From assembly GCA_040757335.1 (NCBI GenBank), contig JBFLXB010000008.1:47199-111198 (forward strand): a stretch of 64,000 nucleotides of DNA. Reading direction: 5' to 3'. The notes below the pieces were generated by a model. The model saw only the letters and a list, made by a program, of their open reading frames with translations, was not told where the DNA came from and made no database searches. Origin of the DNA: Nitrospirota bacterium. GTDB taxonomy: Bacteria; Nitrospirota; Nitrospiria; 2-01-FULL-66-17. Every line of letters begins with the position of its first letter. The stretch's first letter is position 1. The translations under genes were made by a program, and so were the position numbers. Positions 58,046 to 64,000 of this stretch are shown here, one piece after another.

Positions 58046-59437
58046 ATGAGCATCGAGCAACAGAGTGAGCATCGCGAGATGGACCGGCTCATCGAGCAAT
58101 ACGTCGCAGATCCGCAGAGCCTCTCATTGGAGGAGCAGCGACGGATCTATGAGCACTTTCTGAACCGCGCTGGCACGGACGACGCCGAAGCCGATCAGTT
58201 GAAGCTGGCGCTTCAGGCCGTAGATCAAGCCCTGGGCCGCGCCAAGCAGGGGGATCCGGCGTTTCGGGTCACCCCACGGGGGACGTACCGGCGGCGCGAC
58301 GCCGAGATGAAACTGGTGCCGATCGACGCCCTGATTCCTAACGACGACAATCAGGACCTGTTTCGGGACATGGAGGGCGAGGACTTTGAGCAACTCAAGG
58401 CCTCCATTCAGGAACTCGGGGTGATCGAGCCGTTGGTCGTGGACGAAGAGATGCGCGTCATTTGCGGCCACCAACGGCTGCGGGCGGCGAAGGCGCTGGG
58501 TGTGGGATCGGTCCCGGCGGTGATCCGGGCAGTAGGGGAGCCCGAGACCCGGGCCATGATCACGATCGAAGAGAACATCCGCCGGCGCCAGCTCCAGCCT
58601 TCTGAGATGGCCCGCGCCATCAAGAAACTCGCGGAGCTGAAGAGCCGAACCGGGCAGGTGGCCGCGGCGGTCGGGCTTTCCGATCGGCAGGTCCAACGCT
58701 ATCGCGGTCTCTCGGATCTCATCTCCGAGCTGTCGGCCCTGCTGGACGGCGGCACGCTGACGCAGCAGGTGGCGATTCAGTTGGCCCAGTTGGACGAGAC
58801 CGTGCAGCGCGAGGTGTATCAGGCCATGAAGGACCGGATGGCCAGGACCCTGGAGGAGCAGAAATCGGTTGAGTTCGAAACGATGCACGCCGGGCTCCTC
58901 AAAGAACTCGACGATTTATCGGCGGGGGCCAAGAAGCTAACGGAGCGCGACGGCGAGCTGACTGCGCGTCTGACCGAATTACAACAGCGCCTGGATCGCG
59001 CGGAGGGACAGGTCGGGGGCGAGATCAAGGCCAAAAAGATCCTGGAGGAGGAACTCGAGAAGGTCCGCGCCGAGATGTACCGGAAGGTCCAGGAGAAGCA
59101 GGCGCTGATCGACAAACTCACGAAAAACACCGAACCGACAGTGGTCCCACCGCCCGATTACCAGGCGCTCAAATCCGAGAACGCCAAACTCAAGGCCGCG
59201 TTGAAAGAGAGAGGGGAGTCCGTCGCAAAAGCAACGCCCCAGGCCGGCGCCGTTTTGGCCGAACTGGACGCCCTCATCGGTACCCGGTTATTGGCGATCG
59301 ATCCTGACTCCCTCACTCGGAACATCTCACCAGCCGCGAAAGACCAGCTCCAATCTCTCCTGCGAAAACTGGAGGCTTGGATCGCAGGTGTCAAACAACG
59401 GCTCGGCGCTCCTCGTATCGCCACCAAGAAGTCCTGA
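58046..59437 (+). CDS. ParB-like protein with long coiled coil
   Basis: The protein has 463 residues. The ParB/sulfiredoxin N domain lies at about residues 95-190 (MKLVPIDALIPNDDNQDLFRDMEGEDFEQLKASIQELGVIEPLVVDEEMRVICGHQRLRAAKALGVGSVPAVI, then MITIEENIRRRQLQPSEMARAIKKL). The ICGHQRLRAA and ENIRR motifs correspond to the GERR-type and ENxxR elements. An HTH follows (GQVAAAVGLSDRQVQRYRGLS). A coiled coil follows (about 275-385) and a helical C terminus. Chromosomal ParB lacks such a coiled coil, and no parA is adjacent. ATG 58046 with GGGAGAG upstream; ATG 58028 is an alternative. Confidence 0.85.
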   Translation: MSIEQQSEHREMDRLIEQYVADPQSLSLEEQRRIYEHFLNRAGTDDAEADQLKLALQAVDQALGRAKQGDPAFRVTPRGTYRRRDAEMKLVPIDALIPNDDNQDLFRDMEGEDFEQLKASIQELGVIEPLVVDEEMRVICGHQRLRAAKALGVGSVPAVIRAVGEPETRAMITIEENIRRRQLQPSEMARAIKKLAELKSRTGQVAAAVGLSDRQVQRYRGLSDLISELSALLDGGTLTQQVAIQLAQLDETVQREVYQAMKDRMARTLEEQKSVEFETMHAGLLKELDDLSAGAKKLTERDGELTARLTELQQRLDRAEGQVGGEIKAKKILEEELEKVRAEMYRKVQEKQALIDKLTKNTEPTVVPPPDYQALKSENAKLKAALKERGESVAKATPQAGAVLAELDALIGTRLLAIDPDSLTRNISPAAKDQLQSLLRKLEAWIAGVKQRLGAPRIATKKS

Positions 59438-59446
59438 GGAGCAACG

Positions 59447-59956
59447 GTGTCGCCGCTCGATTCCGACGACGAGTCGACCGACCAGGATTCAGCGCCGCAA
59501 CTGTTCACCGACGACGAACGCGATCTCCTCGTGAGACGCCTGGCGCTCTGCGGCCTTCCCACGCGAGAGATCGTCCGCATCACGGCTGCTTCCGGCCGGA
59601 CCGTGGCCCGCATCATCCAGCGCTGGGGCATCCGGCGGCCAAGACCGGAGCACCGGACTGTCGCGAGAATGCGGAGAACCCAGCGCCTCGGAGAAGTTCT
59701 CGCCGGATATTACACCCTGAACGAGATCACGCTCGATTCGCTCGATCGGTTGGCCAGGGAACACGGCCTCTCGGTCAAGGAACTGTTCGATCTAATCCGC
59801 GAAAACGTCTCGCCGTCCCGCTGGGTGATCCGCACCTGTCTGGCCTGCGGCCAATCGGCCCTGACGTCGTCGGCGGCTGATCGGTATTGCTCGGCGTGTA
59901 AGGGCACCGTGAAGAAAGCTCGAGGAAAGGTGGACGAGACGGTGCTTTACGAGTGA
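59447..59956 (+). CDS. HTH/zinc-ribbon protein of the same operon
   Basis: The 169-residue protein has a resolvase-like helix-turn-helix near residue 30 (LLVRRLALCGLPTREIVRITAASGRTVARIIQRWGI). A helical middle follows (RLGEVLAGYYTLNEITLDSLDRLAREHGLSVKELFDLI). A C-terminal zinc ribbon follows (VIRTCLACGQSALTSSAADRYCSACKG). The architecture suggests DNA or RNA binding; no family is assigned. The start is GTG 9 bp after the ParB-like stop. It is one base from overlapping the nuclease frame. Confidence 0.7.
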   Translation: MSPLDSDDESTDQDSAPQLFTDDERDLLVRRLALCGLPTREIVRITAASGRTVARIIQRWGIRRPRPEHRTVARMRRTQRLGEVLAGYYTLNEITLDSLDRLAREHGLSVKELFDLIRENVSPSRWVIRTCLACGQSALTSSAADRYCSACKGTVKKARGKVDETVLYE

Positions 59957-60045
59957 TACGACTGGACCCGGAGCGCGCTCACCTTGTCATTTCCCTCTCG
60001 TTTCACTATTCTGGGCCGCAACAATTCTGCGGTGGAGAAACGCGC

Positions 60046-61197
60046 ATGAAGCGACCGGTGCGGGCGACGTTGTATCACCGGATTCGGGAGATCCTGGAAT
60101 CGGCCCGGACCCTCGTGGCTCGGACGGTCAACACCACCCAAGTGGTGGCGAACTGGCTGATCGGGCGGGAGATTGTGGAGGAAGAGCAGAAGGGACGGCG
60201 GCGCGCCGGGTATGGCGAGCGGCTGCTGGAATCCCTGGCGGAACGTTTGTCTGAAGAATACGGAACCGGCTATTCCGAACGAAACCTGCGTTTCATTCGT
60301 CAATTCTATTCCGAATACTCCAGCCTGCTGCCCACGGATGTCATTCGGCACGCACTGCGTACCGAATCCGGGGGTACGCAGAAATCGCTGCAATCTGCGA
60401 TCTGGTACGCACCGCGTACCGAATCCTGGAAGCCCGGGCGGCTTCACCAGAACCTTTCCTGGACCCATTACCGGACGCTGCTCAGAGTGGAGAACACACA
60501 AGCCCGTTCGTTCTATGAGATCGAGGCGCTCAAGAACAACTGGTCGGCGCGCGAGCTGGAGCGACAAATCAACAGCCTCCTCTACGAGCGGCTGGCGCTC
60601 AGCAAGGATAAGAAGGGGCTGATGAAATTGGCCACAAAGGGCCAGAACGTCCAGCAGCCTGCGGATGTCTTTAAGGATCCGGTGGTCATGGAGTTCTTGG
60701 GGTTGCCGGAGTCGCCCCGGCTCGTTGAATCGGACCTTGAACAGGCGCTGATCAACAATCTGCAGGCGTTTCTGCTGGAACTCGGAAAGGGGTTCGCGTT
60801 CGTCGCCCGTCAGGAGCGACTGACGCTGGACGGCGACCATTTCTATATCGATCTGGTCTTCTATCACACCGTCCTCAAGTGCTACGTCATCATCGACCTC
60901 AAGACCGGCAAGCTGACGCACCAGGACCTTGGCCAACTGCAACTGTACGTCAATTATTACGATCACGAGCGGCGAACTGAAGACGACAACCCCACGTTGG
61001 GTCTGATCCTGTGTGCGGATAAGAACGACGCCGTGGTCCGGTACACCCTGGGGCCTGAGCAGGAACAGAAAATCTTCGCCAGCCGCTACAAGCTGTATCT
61101 GCCTACCGAGGCCGAATTGAAGGCGGAGATCCGCCGCGAGGTCCGGCAACTGACGGGCGGGCATCTGACGCGCACGCCGCGAAGGCGAACGCCGTGA
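60046..61197 (+). CDS. DUF1016/YhcG-family PD-(D/E)XK nuclease
   Basis: The 383-residue protein has an N-terminal DUF1016 helical domain: VNTTQVVANWLIGREIVEEEQKGRRRAGYGERLLESLAERLSEEYGTGYSERNLRFIRQFYSEY...LSWTHYRTLLRVENTQARSFYEIEALKNNWSARELERQINSLLYERLAL. The C-terminal nuclease domain has YIDLVFYHTVLKCYVIIDLKTGKLTHQDLGQLQLYVNYYD, with D and D-x-K residues of the PD-(D/E)XK fold. A small insert (about residues 105-135) contains a twice-repeated APRTES/ALRTES segment. ATG 60046 is preferred; GTG 59953 overlaps the upstream stop. Such nucleases are linked to defence and mobile elements. Confidence 0.88.
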   Translation: MKRPVRATLYHRIREILESARTLVARTVNTTQVVANWLIGREIVEEEQKGRRRAGYGERLLESLAERLSEEYGTGYSERNLRFIRQFYSEYSSLLPTDVIRHALRTESGGTQKSLQSAIWYAPRTESWKPGRLHQNLSWTHYRTLLRVENTQARSFYEIEALKNNWSARELERQINSLLYERLALSKDKKGLMKLATKGQNVQQPADVFKDPVVMEFLGLPESPRLVESDLEQALINNLQAFLLELGKGFAFVARQERLTLDGDHFYIDLVFYHTVLKCYVIIDLKTGKLTHQDLGQLQLYVNYYDHERRTEDDNPTLGLILCADKNDAVVRYTLGPEQEQKIFASRYKLYLPTEAELKAEIRREVRQLTGGHLTRTPRRRTP

Positions 61198-61256
61198 ACC
61201 GTTCTCCCAAAGGGCTTTCATGCGCCAACAGGCGCGGACTGCCGCGTAAATCTTAA

Positions 61257-62409
61257 GGAACCTCTGATTAAGGCTTCCTGAGCGCGCCAGGGGCTCTTGA
61301 GGAGTCGTCAGGTGGCGTGGTGAGCAAGGCGGGATGCGGCCCCTGCGCCGACTCGCTCGCGGGCGCAGCGGGAGACCGGGAGGACCGGGGGTTATCCCGC
61401 CGCGAGCAGCACGCGCCGAGCCATGTAGAGATTGGCCAGGGCGCACGTCACCCACAGCCGGTGCGTATTCTTCGCCAGCCCTCGATAGCGGACCTTGGTA
61501 AAGCCGAAGAGGCGTTTGATGACCCCAATCGCATGCTCCACCTTCGCCCGCACACGCGACTTGGTGCGGTTGCGGGCGCGCTCCGCGTCACTCAGCGCTC
61601 GATGACGGCAAGCCTTGCGCTGGGTCCAATCTCGGGCCGCGGGGGCATGGGCCCGAATAACGTCGCCTTGCCCGCTGTAGGCCGAATCGCCCCACACGCG
61701 CGTCTCCCGGCCGTGCAACAGCTGCGGCAGGACCTGCGAGTCGTGGACATTCGCGGCCGTGGCCCCCACCGCGTGAATCAGTTTCGTCCGGCTGTCCACG
61801 CCCACATGGGCTTTCATGCCGAAGTACCACTGGTTGCCCTTCTTCGTGGAGCGCATCTCGGGATCGCGTGCGTGGGCCTGATTCTTGGTCGAGGTCGGCG
61901 CGCTGATGATCGTCGCATCGACAATGGTCCCGCGGGCGATCCGCAGCCCGTGTGCGGCCAGATGCTGGCTGACCGCCGCAAAGAGTCGCGGGCCGAACCC
62001 GTGGGCCTCCAGGAGTTGACGGAACTTGCAGATCGTCGTCTCATCGGGCACGGGTTCGCGCCCCAGGTCGATGCCCACAAACCGACACATCGACCCCGAT
62101 TCATACAGCGCCTCTTCGGCGCCCGGATCGCTCAGGTTGAACCACTGTTGCAGAAAGTACAGCCGCAGCATCCGCTCCAGTCCGACGGGCGGGCGGCCGT
62201 TCCCGGCCTTCGGATAGACCGGCTCGATCAGGGCACACAACTCCCGCCACGGTACGACCCCGTCCATCTCGGCCAGGAAGTGCTCCCGGCGGGTGGGCTT
62301 GCGATACGGCTCGAAGGGGCTCGCGGCGAACGTCATCTGGCGCATGCGGCATCCTCCTTAGGGATGCCGCCATCATACACCAAAACGCGGTAACTTGATC
62401 AGAGGTTCC
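61257..62409 (-). mobile_element. IS5-family insertion sequence with TTAA target duplication
   Basis: Terminal inverted repeats GGAACCTCTGAT(T/C)AAG are present at 61257 and, as the complement, ending at 62409. Each side is flanked by TTAA (61253-61256 and 62410-62413), which fits the YTAR target duplication of IS5-group elements. One intact transposase gene occupies the minus strand. The 1153-bp element separates the five-gene operon from the restriction-modification locus. Confidence 0.88.
61392..62345 (-). CDS. IS5-family transposase
   Basis: The 317-residue DDE transposase has an N-terminal DUF772-type domain (FLAEMDGVVPWRELCALIEPVYPKAGNGRPPVGLERMLRLYFLQQWFNLSDPGAEEALYESGSMCRFVGIDLG). 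The catalytic core has D in GTIVDATIISAP, D in RVWGDSAYSGQG and E in RVRAKVEHAIGVIKRLFGFTKVRYRGL. A Y-x2-R-x6-E signature (YRGLAKNTHRL near the end) completes it. It looks intact. The gene starts at 62345 behind GGATG-type upstream bases near the right inverted repeat. Confidence 0.93.
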   Translation of the reverse strand: MRQMTFAASPFEPYRKPTRREHFLAEMDGVVPWRELCALIEPVYPKAGNGRPPVGLERMLRLYFLQQWFNLSDPGAEEALYESGSMCRFVGIDLGREPVPDETTICKFRQLLEAHGFGPRLFAAVSQHLAAHGLRIARGTIVDATIISAPTSTKNQAHARDPEMRSTKKGNQWYFGMKAHVGVDSRTKLIHAVGATAANVHDSQVLPQLLHGRETRVWGDSAYSGQGDVIRAHAPAARDWTQRKACRHRALSDAERARNRTKSRVRAKVEHAIGVIKRLFGFTKVRYRGLAKNTHRLWVTCALANLYMARRVLLAAG

Positions 62410-62687
62410 TTAAAGAAACGCTGCCCAGTTTTTGGGCGATGTGCTCAGAACACGTTCATTAGGGCTCTCCACTCGCGTTCCCACAAGCTGTCCATACGAT
62501 TTTTAACAGTATCTGTGGAGATGCTCGACGTCGTCGCCAGCCGCTCGGTATTGCTTGACGTGTAAGAACACGGTCAGGAAGGCGCGGGGGAAAATGAACG
62601 AGGCGGATCTCTACGATTGACCGTCTCAGTTCGTCGAGGGGCGGGCCGCCTCCATTCCCGAACGATTTTTCCGGCGCGGCCGAGGGC

Positions 62688-63386
62688 CTAGGAATAGAGT
62701 CGTTTACTACTGCCAGCCAAGAACCAGTCAATACAGCGGTTTAAGTCGTCGCTCCAGTATTCATCCGGGCGGTCTGGAACGGGCTGGACAATCTCAATTA
62801 ACTCCGGTTGCTGAGGCCTTGGCAGCAGCCAATTGCTGACCGTGTATAGAAACCGCTTCCAGTCTCCAGTCGATGGATGAAGATTCACAGCCAGAATGTC
62901 AAAGTCGCCAAAACGGTATGGGCGTGTTTTCTGGCCATCCTTCTCGCCGCTTCTGGTCTTTTGGACCTCGGCGACGTACATCCTTCCCGAAGGACACGTC
63001 AGAGACGCGCGTGACCGCGCCGCGTACTCCTTTGGAACACCGGCCTCCTTTCGCTGGAGCTTCACCTGAATTCGGACACGAGCGTCGGCTTTCTCAAGGA
63101 GAAAATCGTAGGCTGGGTTGCCAATGATCCCGGCGGCCCTCCAACCTATCAACTCCGGAACAATCGCCTCTTCAAAGGTCGCCTCCGCGAGAATGCCACG
63201 AATCCCGCGCTGGGTCAGATCCGACGAACGTGCAATTGCCGTCAGGATCGCTTCAGCGGTCGTGCCCCATTGCTCTTCGAGCGGGTGAACTGGAATCCGC
63301 TGTCGCAGGTAGTTGAGGACGAGCCGCCGCTCTTCCTCACTGGATCTGTCGATCAATTCGCGGATCTCATCCGTCAGTTTGCTCAT
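62688..63386 (-). CDS. Putative restriction endonuclease, PD-(D/E)XK type (QxK variant)
   Basis: The 232-residue protein starts [32 protein letters not shown] nuclease-like core follows: [51 protein letters not shown] followed twelve residues later by QVK fits a PD...QxK active site of type II enzymes. [34 protein letters not shown] follows, often seen in REase folds. The adjacent divergent methyltransferase supports the assignment. The start overlaps the stop of the small HTH gene by ATGA. Confidence 0.72.
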   Translation of the reverse strand: MSKLTDEIRELIDRSSEEERRLVLNYLRQRIPVHPLEEQWGTTAEAILTAIARSSDLTQRGIRGILAEATFEEAIVPELIGWRAAGIIGNPAYDFLLEKADARVRIQVKLQRKEAGVPKEYAARSRASLTCPSGRMYVAEVQKTRSGEKDGQKTRPYRFGDFDILAVNLHPSTGDWKRFLYTVSNWLLPRPQQPELIEIVQPVPDRPDEYWSDDLNRCIDWFLAGSSKRLYS

Positions 63387-63583
63387 TTCGTCGGTCGTCC
63401 AGCCGGCTCCGGTTTGAAGTCTTCTACTTCTTTCCGTCGGACAAGTAGGCGTCCTCCGATCTTTAACACGGGCAACCGTCCTTTCTTCACCAACCGCGCG
63501 ATGGCCTGCCGTGATACACCCCGAAGCCGTGCGGCTTCGGCCTGGGAGATCCATTCATTGGGGTCACGAAAATGAGTTGACAT
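63383..63583 (-). CDS. Excisionase/MerR-type small helix-turn-helix protein
   Basis: The 66-residue protein is an excisionase-family DNA-binding domain: [47 protein letters not shown], with a winged turn GRLLVRR. It lies between the nuclease and methyltransferase genes and is translationally coupled to the nuclease, so it is a good candidate for the controller of the restriction-modification locus. A perfect palindrome overlaps its start codon. A TTG two codons upstream is an alternative start. Confidence 0.8.
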   Translation of the reverse strand: MSTHFRDPNEWISQAEAARLRGVSRQAIARLVKKGRLPVLKIGGRLLVRRKEVEDFKPEPAGRPTK

Positions 63584-63589
63584 TGTCAA
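63577..63589. promoter_or_regulatory. Perfect 13-bp palindrome over the HTH gene start
   Basis: TTGACATTGTCAA is a perfect inverted repeat (6+1+6) covering the start codon of the small HTH gene. A TATAAT hexamer (63623-63628) for the divergent methyltransferase lies 34 bp away. The palindrome is a likely autoregulatory operator; protein binding is inferred. Confidence 0.6.
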
Positions 63590-63661
63590 TCAATTATGCT
63601 AGGAATCATTTGCCGGTCATTATATAATGACGTGCCCAAAAATGGAGGTTAACTGCCGCCC

Positions 63662-64000
63662 ATGCCACGAGACCGCGTGCGCACCGATTTGAATCGAGCC
63701 GATGTAAAGACTTCTCTTTCCAGTGAACCGCTTTATCGAACAACCTACGGCGCCGCGTTCCTCGGCGACTCGCAAGAACTGCTTGCTCAAATCCCGACGG
63801 GCAGCGTCAATCTCGTTTTCACGTCTCCGCCTTACGCACTCCACTTCAAAAAGGAGTACGGGAACGCCCAGAAAGGTGACTACGTCAGGTGGTTCCTTCC
63901 CTTCGCGACTCAGATCCTGCGCGTGTTAAGAGACGACGGCAGTTTTGTCCTGAATATCGGCGGTAGTTACAACGAAGGGAAACCCACCCGTTCGCTTTAT
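63662..64000 (+). CDS. DNA methyltransferase, N4-cytosine/N6-adenine type (partial)
   Basis: The first 113 residues are in the window and the gene runs off the right edge. RTTYGAAFLGDSQELLAQIPTGSVNLVFTSPPYALHFKKEYGN carries the TSPPY (S/D-PP-Y) catalytic motif IV, followed by the target-region/SAM order DYVRWFLPFATQILRVLRDDGSFVLNIGGSYNEGKP. This is typical of beta-class amino-methyltransferases that start with motif IV. It is divergent from the nuclease and HTH genes, forming a type II restriction-modification locus. GGAGGT lies about 13 bp before the ATG. Confidence 0.9.
   Translation, partial: MPRDRVRTDLNRADVKTSLSSEPLYRTTYGAAFLGDSQELLAQIPTGSVNLVFTSPPYALHFKKEYGNAQKGDYVRWFLPFATQILRVLRDDGSFVLNIGGSYNEGKPTRSLY

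Noticed and set aside
58046..59437. Chromosomal or plasmid ParABS partition locus
   Set aside because: The ParB-like protein has an extra coiled coil, no parA gene is adjacent and no parS-like repeats were noticed, so a standard partition role is unlikely.
1..64000. CRISPR array
   Set aside because: No regularly spaced direct repeats of suitable length were seen anywhere in the window, and no cas gene was found.

Overview
The window is GC-rich, densely packed bacterial DNA from a Gram-negative organism: it carries TolC-type and FadL-type outer-membrane proteins and an RND efflux system. The mixture of a complete anaerobic-type cobalamin locus, mercury and divalent-metal resistance, large hybrid sensor kinases and environmental integron cassettes fits a deep-branching soil, sediment or wastewater bacterium (Nitrospirota or NC10-like would fit). 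No marker here fixes the taxonomy, so that is inference.

Layout. 1-1655: left flank with a tRNA 3' fragment and an IS481-family insertion sequence. 1650-20092: a cobalamin (vitamin B12) locus of 22 genes on the + strand, mostly joined by 4-bp stop/start overlaps. It is headed by a cobalamin riboswitch with a clear terminator, and the -35 hexamer of its best promoter is the last 6 bp of the IS481 element. It encodes corrin ring synthesis through the cobalt-early route (cbiX, L, H, F, G, D, T, E, C), amidation (cbiA, cobQ), adenosylation, the aminopropanol arm (pduX, cobD, cbiB), lower-ligand synthesis (bluB) and nucleotide loop assembly (cobU, cobT, cobS), plus a CbtB-like cobalt uptake protein. 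No precorrin-6A reductase (cbiJ/cobK) or alpha-ribazole phosphatase was found in the window. 20279-21799: an XRE-type regulator and a response regulator-diguanylate cyclase.

22226-34004: heavy-metal block. It holds a CzcCBA-type RND efflux operon, then a MerR-controlled mercury cluster (merR, thioredoxin-like, merF, merA) extended by an outer-membrane protein, a MerP-like periplasmic protein and an NHL beta-propeller. A decayed second merA 3' end and a periplasmic DsrE-like gene follow. 34005-37901: an IS110 transposase relic and three minus-strand genes of unknown function, including a membrane protein/SHIIP zinc-finger pair. 38191-43360: a second metal block with a CsoR/RcnR-like operator, ferritin-like protein, CsoR/RcnR/FrmR-type repressor, P-type ATPase with an atypical transmembrane metal motif, a Fur/Zur regulator under a Fur-box-like palindrome, and a MerC-ZnuA fusion. 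43678-50852: FadL-like porin, O-methyltransferase, an 1107-residue double-kinase hybrid sensor, and an NtrC-family regulator whose GAFTGA loop is replaced.

51037-56390: an AT-richer accessory stretch containing two convincing integron attC sites (integrase absent) with cassettes for a membrane protein, a VOC protein, HxlR, another membrane protein and a GNAT enzyme. It continues with a frameshifted SnoaL-like gene, a methyltransferase, an LLM-class oxidoreductase and an ArsR regulator. 57078-61197: a tight five-gene operon combining an IS1595-like zinc-ribbon/HTH protein without the DDE domain, a ParB-like coiled-coil protein, a second HTH/zinc-ribbon protein and a DUF1016/YhcG PD-(D/E)XK nuclease. 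This is the best candidate for an undescribed mobile or defence system. 61257-62409 is an intact IS5-family element with TTAA flanks. From 62688 to the end lies a restriction-modification locus: nuclease and small HTH protein on the minus strand, and a methyltransferase running off the right edge.
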